From Iris pallida (taxonomy: Eukaryota; Streptophyta; Magnoliopsida; Asparagales; Iridaceae): DNA of 64,000 bases. Positions 36,413 through 48,500 of this stretch are shown here, one piece after another. The notes under the pieces were generated by a model that was given only the letters and a program-made list of their open reading frames with translations, was not told the origin of the DNA and did no database searches. Location of the stretch: positions 6,472,002 to 6,536,001 of the forward strand of contig JANAVB010044017.1 in NCBI GenBank assembly GCA_029216955.1. Reading direction: 5' to 3'. Made by a program: the position numbers and the translations under genes. How positions within the stretch are numbered: position 1 is the stretch's first letter; every line of letters begins with the position of its first letter.

Positions 36413-39202
36413 TGTATAACGTCTCAGTCCCAAAATACGTAGGATTAGAAATACGTACATGCCAGCTATATGTATACGAAGACTACTCCAATGCATGGGA
36501 TCCGCATATACATACATAAGCTGTAATATAAGAGCTCCAGCTCATGAGTAGTTACATGCAATACTAAATCTCATCCACAACAATAAATAAAAGAAATGAC
36601 TAATCAATTATATTAATTATAATGTAGAATGAAATATTTGCCTAGTTGAGACAAATCCACTACCAAACTGTAAAGGATGGAATCCAATAAAGAAGATAAA
36701 AAAAAACATGGTCCACTATCTAACGAAAAGGTCATATGGTCCACAAAGGAATATCCAGTTCGGGTCGTACTCCTCGAGATCATGTCGACCGTCTATACTT
36801 GAATCGACCATCAGGTCCTCAGGGGACATAATAAGATAAATAAAAATATGCCTTTCTAACAGTATTAACATGCATAAATAATAACCAACAAGGAATCGAA
36901 AATAACTAAGTAACAATGATACATGCATCCAAGGAAGGAAACACAATAATCAAGCAACAAACTATACAAGCAGACAGAACAACTACGCATAAAGGAACTG
37001 CTGGAAAAGAAACAAAGAAAACATATAACAAATGCCAAGTTCCTAGGTGAACACATGACAAGAGGTCAAACGAATTACCAAACCCTCATACCTAGTGTGG
37101 ACTCTTAGGTTTGAACAATAACCATCCCTCGCCCCTAGTGTGGACTCTCAGGATAGCTTCAAGCAATCAACCCTCGTCCCTGCATGGACTCTCAGGTTAA
37201 GAATAAACAAAAATAGGAATAGCAGTTCAATTATGGCACACTCGTCCAATGATACGATAGGACTTTCGACAAGGTACAAGTGAGAATAAATCTAGTATGA
37301 ACGATAATGCCAAAACATGAATAAGGACGATATATCAATGTGACAACTAATTAACTAGTATGCAAAATATGAGAGAAAATACATATCAACAAATCAATCA
37401 AAGAAAACTAGATAATGACTTGTAACAAACAAAAAGTAATACAAATAACAGACAATAAAAGAGAACACTGGTTAGAAACATGTGAAATGAAGAAAAAATG
37501 ACTAGCATGTAATATACTGTAAAAAGACAAGGTATACTTGCCTGGAGGTTGTGCAATGATCTGACAATATCCAGATTGGTTCGACTAGCCAGGTCAATAT
37601 AAAGTAGTCCGATTTTGCTAAAAAAAAGAGAAAATACGATTAGTCACGATCAAAATCAATCCAATATAATATAAAACTTTTTTTAAAAGAAAATTCTTAA
37701 TAAGAAAATGTATATATTTATTTAGGAAAAGTATTTATAACCTAATTTTAAAAATATATATAATACTTGAAACTATATTTTATTAGTTAAAATAATTTTA
37801 GATAAATATTTTAAAAATCTAGGAATACCATTTTTAGTGAAAAAACTATAATTTAATTAGGTAGAAAATATTAGAATTATTTTTTTTAAGTTCAAAAGCT
37901 TATTTTACATACCATAAAATAATATAAATATACATTAGCCCAAAATAAAATTTAAACTTTAAAATTAATTTTTGAAGATATTTGCGTGCTATAGATCATC
38001 ATTTCAACTTTTCGAAATATCAAACGGATCACAAAACTTAGTTTAGGATCTCCCAAAATCTCCAAAATAGTGCGACGTGTCGACTTTCGTACAACTGGCA
38101 GTCAAAATTTTTTATAGAATAATATATTATAAATTTTTTATAATAAGTTATAGATTAACGAAGCTAACCTTAATACGGTTAAAAAAACAGAAGGTCAAAC
38201 GGAGTCCCTAGTTAGGAGTTATGTCTCATTCGAAGTTGTTACAACCTTTGAAAAATGAGACTGAATTTATGAGAAAATTTGGACTATTTTGGATGAAAAA
38301 GAGAGAAATTTGAGAAAGGAAAGATGAGAGATGTTTATAAGTTCAGTAGGGTATATATAATGAGTAGCTGTTACTTAATTAAATTAGGATTAGATTGGAA
38401 GGGGAAAAACATTCCTTAAATAAATATAGACTTCCTAAATAGATATGGATTAAGAAACCAATGATCAAATCTTTACAAAAATTTAAGTCAAAAACATATT
38501 TAAAACTTTATTAATCAAATCTAAATATATTATTTGGTTACAATAATAATTCAAATAAAATATTCAAAACTAAGTTAATCTAATCCCAAATCAACAATTG
38601 ATTCAAAATATAATAAATGATCATATACCAATAATTTAAAATAATTTTTAATATCTAAAGTAGATTAATCAGATCTTAATCATAAACAATAATAGTTCAA
38701 AATACTAATTAATAATACTATCAATAATAAAATTTATATATCAAGTAATGTCAATAATATCCAATAATTCGAAAGCAAGTAAAATTTAAATCAATCTAAT
38801 ATTAATCAAATCTTGAATAATAGTTCAAATTAACAGTTAATATTACCAAAATAATTTAAGCCACATTTGATACTTATCAAGAAATTTTAATTAATAAATT
38901 TAAAATTAGATAAATCTAATCAATAATCTATCGCACTAATAATTTTAAAATAACATTTAATATCTTCAAAATAATTTAAATAATATTCGATGCTATCCAA
39001 ATAAATTAAAGTATATTTACATAAATTCAAAATCTTTATTTAAAAACCTTTTTAATATTCAAAAAATACCTGTGATTTCCCTTCTATAGAATTTAAAGAA
39101 TTTTTTTTATCTTCGAAGCATAATATTTAAAATAAATAATAATAAAAAATTAAAAAATTAAAAAACATCCAAAATATTAATTAATATTTTTGGGGGTTTA
39201 CA
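36413..39202 (-). repeat. LTR 'C' (Tekay-like)
   Basis: Minus strand: starts TGTAAACCCCC at 39202 after a PPT, and ends ...ACGTTATACA at 36413. Its internal landmarks match the LARD LTR layout ('ggtatacttgcctgg' at 37530, repeated 'gtgtggactctcagg' units at 37090-37190). Very AT-rich at 37680-39180. No coding frame recognised. Confidence 0.55.
37095..37195. repeat. Short tandem units in LTR 'C'
   Basis: Three units of about 45-50 bases built on 'cctagtgtggactctcagg', diverged from each other. Confidence 0.6.
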
Positions 39203-39550
39203 TTCTACCTACCTTAAAAGAAATTTGTCCTCGAAATTATAACTAAAGCATGATCTCTGATAACGAAGTTGGAAGAATTAAGGATGCGATATCTTATCAC
39301 AATTATTGAACGCACGATCAAATAAGGATTATAAGAAGCAAGATCAATGCACAATCAAATAAGATTACAGTAGAAAATGATCAAACTGGATACAAATCAG
39401 GTAGTAAAATGAGTGTTCGAAATAAAGTAAAAGGATGTGATTAAGTCATGTGGATGAGATCCTAATTTCTAATCCTCTATGCAGGCTTGTATCGGTACAG
39501 TTACGTAATTGATACGATATGCTCTGACCTGCATGGGCTACCAAAAAAAT
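39203..39550 (-). other. Short non-coding interior of element 'C' with PBS-like hairpin
   Basis: A PPT-like block at 39203-39230 (minus strand TTTCGAGGACAAATTTC...). A PBS-like motif, minus strand GGTAGCCCATGCAGGTC, lies at about 39527-39544. ATGCAGG (39479) pairs with CCTGCAT (39528), and GTATC (39489) with GATAC (39511). Only about 350 bases separate PPT and PBS, so all genes are lost. Confidence 0.5.
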
Positions 39551-42500
39551 ATACGTGTAAGCTCTTTAAAAATTTTATTAGATTTAATTAGAGCAATTAG
39601 GAATTTAAAATGATTAGTTATGATTTTCTAAGTTATTAATAATTTCCCACTTTTATTTTTTATTATTGTCGACACGTTACCATGATTTTCAAATTAGGAG
39701 CACAAGGCTATTCATTTTCTCCAAACCAACTTGTCATACATGATTTACTCGAGACACTCTACACCCATGACCTTCGTGTCCTACTCAGACACACCATCTT
39801 GTGCTTCATTTTTATCGTACAACTTTCCTAACGTTTGACCTAATCTCGATTTATCCCACGGAGTCACATTTATTTCCAACTTAAATTAGGGACACCCGTT
39901 AGACCCAAACTTGTCAACCCAAGACATGGACAAGGACCATTTTGAGCCTACTACATACATGCCACTTGTGTCCCATCCAATTGAGTTCCCGTGTACTATT
40001 TATTTATCCATGATTATAAATGGCTAATTTAAGTCATTTTAATTACTAAGATCCAATTAGCTCAATTGTGACCCAACCCAATTCAATTGGACACAACCCA
40101 AGCACCATGACACCCTCTCTCATCCCTACCTAAACACACAACACCAACTATTTCTACAAAACACCACACACTACATGTCACATCACCATACTCTCTATCT
40201 CTCTCTTTATTTTCAAACACACACACCACCACCATAACTCCCCCTATTTCCTTGGAAACCTGTAACTCCATTTTTCCTGAATAAATAGATTGAGTATTTT
40301 TCTATGATTTTATTAGAATTAATTTAAGAATTTATCGTTAATTATTACTAATGGTTATTGGTATTTTCTAAAAATTCTTATAATTAAGGTATTTTACAAT
40401 AATTTGATTGACTTAATAATTTTTCACTAATTATTAATTTTATAAATTATTTTACCATTTAATAGTTTATTAAGTCTATTGAATTTTTTTCCTTAATTCC
40501 TATTGTATTCAGCCTAGTAACTCAGCCCGGCCCAGCCAAGCCTATTGGGGCGCGGGTCTAACCCCCAATCCGCAAACCCGTAACCCACAATCCATTAACC
40601 CATTCATAGTCGTTGGTTTAAAAACCTTCTTCTCTTTTCACTCAACCATTTCTTTTCATTCCATTCAAATAATTTCCTCCGCTTCCTCTGCTCTGCTGAG
40701 AGCCGCCGCCGACGACAACGACGATGACGGACGCGTCGAGAAAGATCCAGCCCTCTCCAGAAGCTTCTCCTAACCGATTCTCAACGGCCTAACCACCTCG
40801 CCTGCCCGCCTAACCGCCTCGTCGCTGCCCGACCTGACCGCCCAACAGCCTGCCCGTCGCCGCCGTGCCTATAAATAGGACCACCGATCCCTTCTTCTTC
40901 ATCCACATTCTCCTCGGCAAAGCCCTGCCAAAATCTACTCTCATCTCCTCTTTCTTCTTCCTTGTCGAGCCCCAACCATGGCGAGTGGAGCTCAACTCCG
41001 TGCTCTGTGATGAAGACGAAAGATCGGCGTCCGATCTCACAGTAAGTAGTGTGTTCGCGTCTTCCAAGTTCGAGGGATCGACCATGGCGGTGACCGGGCC
41101 TTCCGTTTGAGTTCTCTGTCGTCTCCGTCTCCATGGCAGTTGTGGGCGCGAGCTCGCTCTGGATCGTTCGATTGATTGATCGGCTCAATCGGTAAGATCT
41201 TCACCTTCCTCCTTCCTTGCAAATTTTCCTGGGAACATTGAATTTTTGCTGGCGGGATTACTTTTGAAAGAGTCTTATATGGTTCTTTGAATAGATTTGA
41301 TTCGAATTCCTTGTTTCCTTGGATCTTGATTGAGACATTGGTGAGTTCTGATCGTTTTCTCCAATTTTGGAGTCGAGTTAATTCAAATGTATTTGATCGC
41401 TTGAATTCTCATCCTTGCACACATGGTGCTTGATTTAATGTCTGAATCAGGAATTCGGTTACAATTCATAAAGTTTGGACACGCAAATTGTGCCATGGAA
41501 ACCCGGGGGACACACGTAATCTCTTCCGAGCTCAGGTATAATTTTTCTACAGTCATTATGGACAGTTTGATAGGAAGGTTTTGTTCTATGGAAGCACGTT
41601 CGATATTGTCTAAATCTGGAACGGACTCAGTTTCAGGGCACCGTCTCTTGTTCGATACAGTATCGAGACCAGTTCAATATAATTAAGGTGATGGATGCAG
41701 ATGTTAGTATTCCATAATTGAGAGTTAGACAAGGGAATTGACTTTATAGAAGATTTTAAATGGTTTTGACCGGATATATTGTTAGTTGTATTGGTTATTA
41801 TAAGGAAGCCTTGGACTTAATTGATCAAAGGGATTTTATGGTGAGCTATTAGAGAATAATTGGAATGGTGTGGGTTTTGCCTATGTTAGTATAATCCTCA
41901 GACTAGATAAGGTTATTCTTGGCCAGTGAGTCAGTCTATGAGATTTTAGTTAGTGGGCCGACCAATTAATTAATAGTTAATGGCTAGAAAACCAAATTAG
42001 GAGAAGGAGTTAGAAATGATTAGAAGCTCTAAGAAATATTATTTCTCTATTTTAGGTGATCTAGAAGACTTGGACAAATCTCGGAAATCAAGGCAAGTAC
42101 ATGTACTCAGTATTAACATCATTGCATGCATTGCACTTACACTTGTTATTGTGTCATTATTTTACTTGTTCTCGATTGATTGCTTGCTTGCATAGTTTCT
42201 TGTGTCGGGTGGAGGACGTTCTAGAAACATGTGATAGGCTAATATTGGACAAATATTGCCTGATAGCATACTCTGTATGCCTGAGACCATTTCGTACGTG
42301 ACTGATAGCATTGTCGTCATACATGCCTGATTATTGCGTGACTGATAGTATTGTCATTAGACATTCCTGATTATTGGTGACTGATAGCATATATATTTTA
42401 TATGCCTGATTATATTAGTTTCCACATGTTGATAACGTCCAATTGCACATGTACACATAGTTAGTGCATATTTATATTATATTCTATTATTTCTCTGTTC

Positions 42501-42613
42501 AGTTCTACTTGCTATATTGTACCATTCTATTGATCTCCATGGTGAGTTTTATTGAGTTACATTTGTTTGCCATTAAAATTGTTTGATTGAAAACTTTAAC
42601 ACAAACAAAACAG
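39551..42613 (+). repeat. LTR 'B' (Tekay-like, plus strand), cut by Tat insertion
   Basis: Non-coding until a GC-rich leader-like region. Orientation is set by homology of 39930-39995 to the reverse complement of LTR 'A' near its start, and by a plus-strand TATA box at 40870 followed by a pyrimidine-rich leader. Truncated at 42613 by the Tat 3' LTR. Open frames at 40781-41222 and 41423-41686 lie in this leader and have no recognisable domain. Confidence 0.5.
40870..40877 (+). promoter_or_regulatory. TATA box in LTR 'B'
   Basis: TATAAATA in a GC-rich context, followed by CT-rich leader DNA from about 40900. Confidence 0.55.
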
Positions 42614-44715
42614 TGTTACAATATAGGACTTAGATGTAGTCCTAGGAGTACACTTTTGTTTAATCTGGGTCCTTAGTGCCAATGGAGCGAGTGGTAATGC
42701 GTTGACTCCGTTGACGGGCTGACGACGGTTATCGGTTCTCTGAAGGTATAGATTGCTCTGGGTGCTGGAGCTTGTCGAGAGGAGGAAGACGTTGAGTGTC
42801 TGTCTCTCTTTCGTTGTGGATTCTGTGCGTTGTCCCTGTGTAGGTGTGGAAGAAGGAAATGATTCCTCTATTTATAGCTGGGCAGGTTGGCTGCTCATGC
42901 GCACATATGTAGGATACGCTGGTGCATGGGGACGCCACGTAGAGATTGCTGATGGAGGCGCATGGATGATGTGCCCTACTCGAGGGGTTGAATTCTTCAT
43001 ACTGTTGTTGTGAGACGGTACGGAGCAAAGAAGAAGATCTTTCTGTTGCTGAAATCTTGGATGAGTTGAGTCAAAGGACACGTGTCGTCGACTCATGGCT
43101 CGGAGATCTCGGATCTGATGGGGGGATGATTTGGTGGGATGCGCCTTGGATTGGGCGCATGATGAGATTTTGGTTCGTGACCTTTAGGAGTCACGAACCG
43201 TTCTGGGCGCATGGCTTTTGAGGCGCATGCGAGCGACTTTCCTTCTATCTTTCGGGATCAGAGATCAGTCTGGGGGCGCATGGCTTTTGAGGCGCATGCA
43301 AAGCTTCAACTGGAGACTCTTCTTCTGTCTTTAGGGATCAGTGAAGGGTCTGAGGCGCATGGCTTTGGGAGGCGCATGCGGATGGTTGGGTGGCCCCATG
43401 GCAGTAGCCATCGGGGTAAAGTCATGATGATGCTGACGTTGTGGACGCTTTATTTTCTGCAAAAGCTGTCAACCGTTCAGGCTTGGGGAGGCGTGCTGCC
43501 AACTCTGTCAGTTCAGCATTTAATATTGGTGACATTCGATGGACAGCTGAGTGGGCGCGTTGGTTGACGTTCCACTAGGCGTATGGGGATGTATTAGGGC
43601 GCATCCTCTGTGATACGCTTGGTACAGGGCGCATCTGTGGCAGGCGCTTGGTGTTTGAAGGGGTGTGATGTGCTGTCCAGCCGGCGCATCCGACACGTCT
43701 TTAATGATGCGGCTGTTTCGCTTCTCGAGTGCTTTTAAATAGCCGTTTGGCTGAAGTCGAGGCGTCCGATTCATCCATTTAATGTGAGTTCATTGCACAG
43801 AATTCGGAGGGCCATCCACTTGGCGTGTGGGTTCGATCTGCCCGGCCTATAAATAGTGGCATGGAGGGAAGGTTTGCTTTTCGTTCCCTTACGTACTTCC
43901 GATATGAACTTGGGTATTCGGGTGCATTCTATTGACGAAGTATTCCCGAGGGTGAAGATGAGACGCCATGTCGTCGTTGATGCACTTGAAGGTGACTGTT
44001 ACATCCAAAAGACGGAGTCGAGGGCTTCTGAGGCAGGCGGAAGGTGCCTGTTGCACCCAATGATTGGGATGCTCGGGCCTCGTCTCTGTTGTTCTGGAAG
44101 GACCGTAGATCGGAATGGCGGTGCTAGGCTCTTTCTTCCTTCAAAGTGGGTATCGTCTACTCTGGTTGTGTTGAAAGCTGCTCCTTTAGCCGTATTTCGA
44201 TTACGATCTTCCTTGGTCTTTGGAGGCTCTTTTGAAGCCTCCCCAGACTTGCGGTGCTCTTCTCTTCCTTGGTTCCAGCCAGAGGGTTAAATGCTTTGTT
44301 TAATCGAAGCACTTATCAGGTGAGCCTGGCTGGAAGAGCGGCACATAACTGGGCTGCTGAAAGGATGCGTATAACTGGGCTGGATGCACATAACTGAGCT
44401 GCTGAAGAGATGGTGGGATGCGCCTGGTTAGAGGCGCATGGTATCTGCTGCGCCTAACTGGCGGCGCATGGTGACTGCTGCGCCTTTCTGGAGACGCATG
44501 GTGGCCGCTGGCTGTAGACTTAGGATCTTTCCTTTGTAGAAATTCTCCTTTGTACAACCTTTTCTAGACATGTAATAGACTTTTGTATATAAATAAAAAG
44601 TCCTTCTTCAAATGTCTATACTTATTGACTTTGCTGTGAAGTATTTTGTCCGAGTTCTGGCGCATGTAGTGTCTGGCGCATGGGCTTTCTGGTTGTGAAA
44701 TTCTATGCTTCTACA
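42614..44715 (-). repeat. Tat element 3' LTR
   Basis: Minus strand starts TGTAGAAGC at 44715, after a GGGGGTCT purine tract, and ends ...TATTGTAACA at 42614; 2102 bp. U3 carries many copies of GCGCAT. Open frames inside it (such as 43856-44290) have no domain. Confidence 0.7.
42869..42876 (-). promoter_or_regulatory. TATA box of Tat LTR
   Basis: Minus-strand TATAAATA, followed by a transcript-leader-like, pyrimidine/CA-rich R-U5 of about 250 bases up to the LTR end. Confidence 0.65.
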
Positions 44716-44728
44716 AGACCCCCTTCAA
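44716..44728 (-). promoter_or_regulatory. Tat polypurine tract
   Basis: Minus strand TTGAAGGGGGTCT directly before the LTR start TGTAG. Confidence 0.65.
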
Positions 44729-44971
44729 AGTTTTCAAAACTTTTGAATAAGTTTTGGAATACTTTGAATAAGAAGCATGGCGATCAGGGCGATGGTCATT
44801 GGGCGCATGCCTGTTCGGGCGCATGCTCCTCTCAGTTAATGCATATGATGATGCCTTGGTAACCGAAAAGATTAATGATGATCTTTTGGTTGTATTTGCT
44901 GTTATCTCTTCACAGAACCCGAGGTGACGGCTGAGATCACTCGTCATTGGTTCACGCGTGCGACCACTGCC

Positions 44972-44979
44972 TATAAATA
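44972..44979 (+). promoter_or_regulatory. TATA box of antisense gene
   Basis: TATAAATA on the plus strand, 109 bases before the ATG at 45081. It is followed by a GA repeat (44988-45009) and a CT-rich leader ending TTTGAGAGAATGGC. Confidence 0.7.
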
Positions 44980-45201
44980 GGTGAGAGATAGAGAGAGAGA
45001 GAGAGAGAGTTCTTCTGCTCTGTGCCTTTGCCTCCTTTAGAGTTCTTCTTCAAAACCCTAACTTCTTCCTCTTTGAGAGAATGGCTCCCAAGACTCCTCG
45101 CGGCGGTGCTGGCAAGGGAAAGGAGAAAGCGAAGGAGTTTGTCGACGAGGATGCACCTATCACCCTTGCGACTCCAGTCGATGTTCGTCCCGAGGTGTCG
45201 G

Positions 45202-45537
45202 GTGGGTATCATCTCTTTCACACAAGTTTTGGGCCATACTGTGCCCTAACTCAAAGCTGCCAACGCGTATGGACTTCTGTCCTGATGATACGCCGAGGTT
45301 TTAACCCGCCGACGTGCATAGGTTTAGGCCTTTATTATGCATCGAGGTTTAATCGCTGACGCGCGTGGGTTTTATACCCTGATGATGCGCCGAAGCCTTT
45401 GCTGACGCGCATGGGCTCACGCCTTGATGATGCGCCGAAGCTCCAATGCTGACGCGCATGGGTTTACACCCTGATGATGCGCCAATCTATTTGACACCTT
45501 TTGTCTTTTTGCCTGACTTCCACTTTTGTTGTGCCAG
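45202..45537 (+). other. Intron 1 of antisense gene
   Basis: Predicted donor G|GTGGGT, and acceptor TTGTTGTGCCAG after a pyrimidine-rich stretch. It contains the 46-bp hairpin array. The donor is my choice because it keeps the reading frame into exon 2; it is not a strong consensus. Confidence 0.5.
45256..45484. repeat. Array of five about 46-bp hairpin units (intron 1)
   Basis: Units of GACGCGCATGGGTTTACACC then CTGATGATGCGCCGAAGC. Each can fold: GCGCATGGG pairs with CCC + ATGCGC around a short loop and a constant TGATG bulge. Unit 1 has GCGTAT/ATACGC and GGAC/GTCC, unit 2 TGCAT/ATGCA, so both arms change together. Confidence 0.75.
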
Positions 45538-48500
45538 TGTCGATGACAATCCCTTTGTTGAATGAGGTCCTCCTGGACGCTTCTCTTTGCCAAATGGGAG
45601 TTGATTTTGATGAGGCGGTGATCAACCCTACAAAGGATGCTATCTTACAGAACCAACACCAGGAGAGAATGCTGCAAATCTAGAACCATTTGCCGCTTTT
45701 CCTCCAGAGTATGATACAGAGTGGTAAGCTAAAATCTGCTGAATCTGAAGATGTGACTTTCTTAAAACCTGCCTTTCTGTTTAGCGACCGACTAGTCTCT
45801 TCTGAAGCAAAAATACTGAAGATCAAAGAAGATTGGTTCTTTTCTGCCAAAGGCATGGTTCTATACATGTGGCAGGTTGACCGCCAGTTGCCGCTGACGG
45901 CCTTTTATCGTTTAGCTTCGAAGAGAAGGATGGGTTGGGAACTTACTCCTTCTCAAGGAGGGGCCTTGGGAGGTACCCTTTCGATCGACGCCACCTCGAA
46001 CCAGCGAGATACCTTGGCTGCTTCACGAGCCGGTTCCTCGTTCAGTTGCCGAGCCTTACGTCCTGGGAGCCTCTACAGTGAAGTCCCAAGCGACACGTTT
46101 CCCTTCAGTGCCTCGATTTTTGCAAATCGGATGCTGACAGCGAAGGTCATGTATCCGATAGGTGACTTTAGAGTCAAAGGTTGGTGTCACTACATTCCGA
46201 GGTGGGACGAGTTGACCACTTGGGTGCTTTCAAGGTTCAAAGTTGAGCTTAGGGAGATTGGGCTGACAGCCGCCATTCGGGCTACGCAGGCAGGTGTGGA
46301 TCTCAATAAGCCTATGTTCCTTACGCTCTTGGAATTATTCAATGCCCATACTGGCAGCTTCTTCACTCCGGTGGGAGAGTTGGGGTTGGGTCTCCATGAG
46401 ATGTACGAAGTGTCTAAGCTTCCTTGGGGCTCGGAGCCGTACGAGGAATATTTTCCGTCAAATGAGGAGATCCAGGTTCTGGAAGATAAGGACCCGGAGA
46501 TGATGGCTGTATTTAAAGAGGTGACGAGCCACCATTATCTGATGCACCGGAGGGATAAGGGCAAGACCCAGCCTCATGTGACTGCTTGGAGGGACTATGT
46601 CTTTAAGCAGGATTTGGCAGATCCTTCGAGGATCCGGTTTACGACTCCGCAGGGACTGAAGCCCGCGGAAGTGACTTCTGAAATAAGTCGGCTGGACGAG
46701 ACGACCCCACATTCGGATGAGAGCGGCAAGGATACATATAGCTGCTTCTGGCACTGTGGGCACCGGATGTCATCTAAGGCAGTGTTGACAGCCTACTTGA
46801 TGATATGGCTCCGGGATTGCGTGTTTGCAGGTGGATCCGGTGCCGTAGAGAGGGTACATCGGAATCTTATTTTGCCTGCCGTGAAGCTGGCTTTTGGACA
46901 ACCTTTAGCTCTCCTCCCCGCGTTGGTGTGCAACCTGTTGCGTGGTTTGAGGTCTTTTGCTGATGATGTGATCCACGAGAAAGGTAACAATGACAACTTT
47001 CCCCGGGCCGAGCTGCCTTTCCATTATCTTATGGGGTGGCTGATTTTGCATCATCCGAACGTGATGAGTCCCGGTCCGGAGGAGGATCATGTTGAAGGGG
47101 ATGCCTTCATCCGTCGCTTCTACAAGAGGAAGTGGTTATACACTGGCGTCCCCGTTTGCAGGAGAGTCTTGTCCTACCTTCAGGGGTGGGAGATTGTCAA
47201 GGTTGGCCCGATCTTCAAAGATTTCGAGGCCGACCAAGATTTAGTTGACTCTGGCGAAGATGCAGTCACTTTACCGAAATGGAGTTTTCGTTGGTTGCAA
47301 AGTATCCGGCCTTCTCACCTGGTCTACCGTAACCAGAATAGATGTTATCTGGAGCCATATCTACCAAGCCAATTTGCTCGTCAATTTGGCTATACCCAGC
47401 TAATGCTGCGGAATCCCAGTAGCAGTCTAGGCGTCATCGGGAGTTTGCTGGATGGAGCCCGGGGCTGGCAGTATTATAACGCTGGATGCACTAGCGTTAA
47501 TTTTACTACGCCAGTCCGCAACCCTCGGCCGCAGATCCTATATTCGGCCGCCAAGCTGTATTTCATTATGAATGCTGCGTCTCCTGATTATGACAGGGAG
47601 ACTAGTTTCATCATTGGAACTCAGCTGGAGGCCACGGCGAATATGTTGATGGCAGCCCGATCATATCGTCCACCAGAATTGGCGGGATATCGAACTGCTG
47701 CTGCAGCACCAGTGAGAGATCCGTCTGTTGGGAAGAGGCGGGCTGACACAGAAGCTGGTTCTTCTGTATCGAAAAGGTCGAGAAAGTCGTCGACTCCAAA
47801 GGTTACGGAAGTACCACTTATAACGCCAACGGGATCAGTTCCTGCTGAGGTAAGGAGTGCTCCATAATTCTAATTCATTTTGTCATTGTGGTGACTTATG
47901 CTTTTCTTCTTGCAGGGATCGTCGAAGAAGAAGTCCCGTGTTTCAAAACCGGGTGCTAGTAAACCAAAGGAGGTGGCAGGCTCTTCTGAAGAGCGCATTC
48001 CACCGATGATAATGTCTCCCGTGGAGGAGGGTCCCGAAGACGTTCCTGCGGAGGTTTTAGTATCTCCTGTCTTTGAGGTTACAACAAATTCCGGGAAGGT
48101 ACAGTCTGTCGTAGAGGCCTTGGACGTTGAGGGTCCTACAGACTCGAGGCATCCTGATGATGAGGTGGATTGGAGTTCGTCGCCTTCGGATGACGTTGCT
48201 CCAGAGCTGCAAGAGTCTGTTGCGGGGGCAACAGATATGGTTGGGACAGAGGAGAGGGTTGATTCCCCTCCTTGTCATGATGAGGGGAGGTCGGCTATAT
48301 CATTACCGAGTCCTACCCCAGCTTCAACCGTGGAAGTTGAGGTGGCTACCGATCAGGAGGTAGCGACAGATTCTGTCCCTGTAGAGGGACTTGAGAAGGA
48401 TGAGACCCTTCTGCCGGTCCTGTCTCCCGGGGCGGGCCAGGAGATGAGTGTTGATCTTCCCGTTCTACCGGGGGAGGTACTGGTTGCTGATAGGACGTTG

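Noticed and set aside
40781..41222. Overlapping frames near 41 kb as a gene
   Set aside because: They lie in the transcript-leader region of LTR 'B', are open on both strands because of GC content, and show no known motif.
43856..44290. 145-codon frame as a host gene
   Set aside because: Lies within the Tat LTR U3, has no recognisable domain and overlaps the GCGCAT motif region. Kept only as a weak finding about the promoter signals.
45690..47867. Large plus-strand frame as a host aminotransferase-like gene
   Set aside because: It sits between pol and the PPT/3' LTR of the Tat element and carries a nonsense codon, so it belongs to the element rather than to the host.
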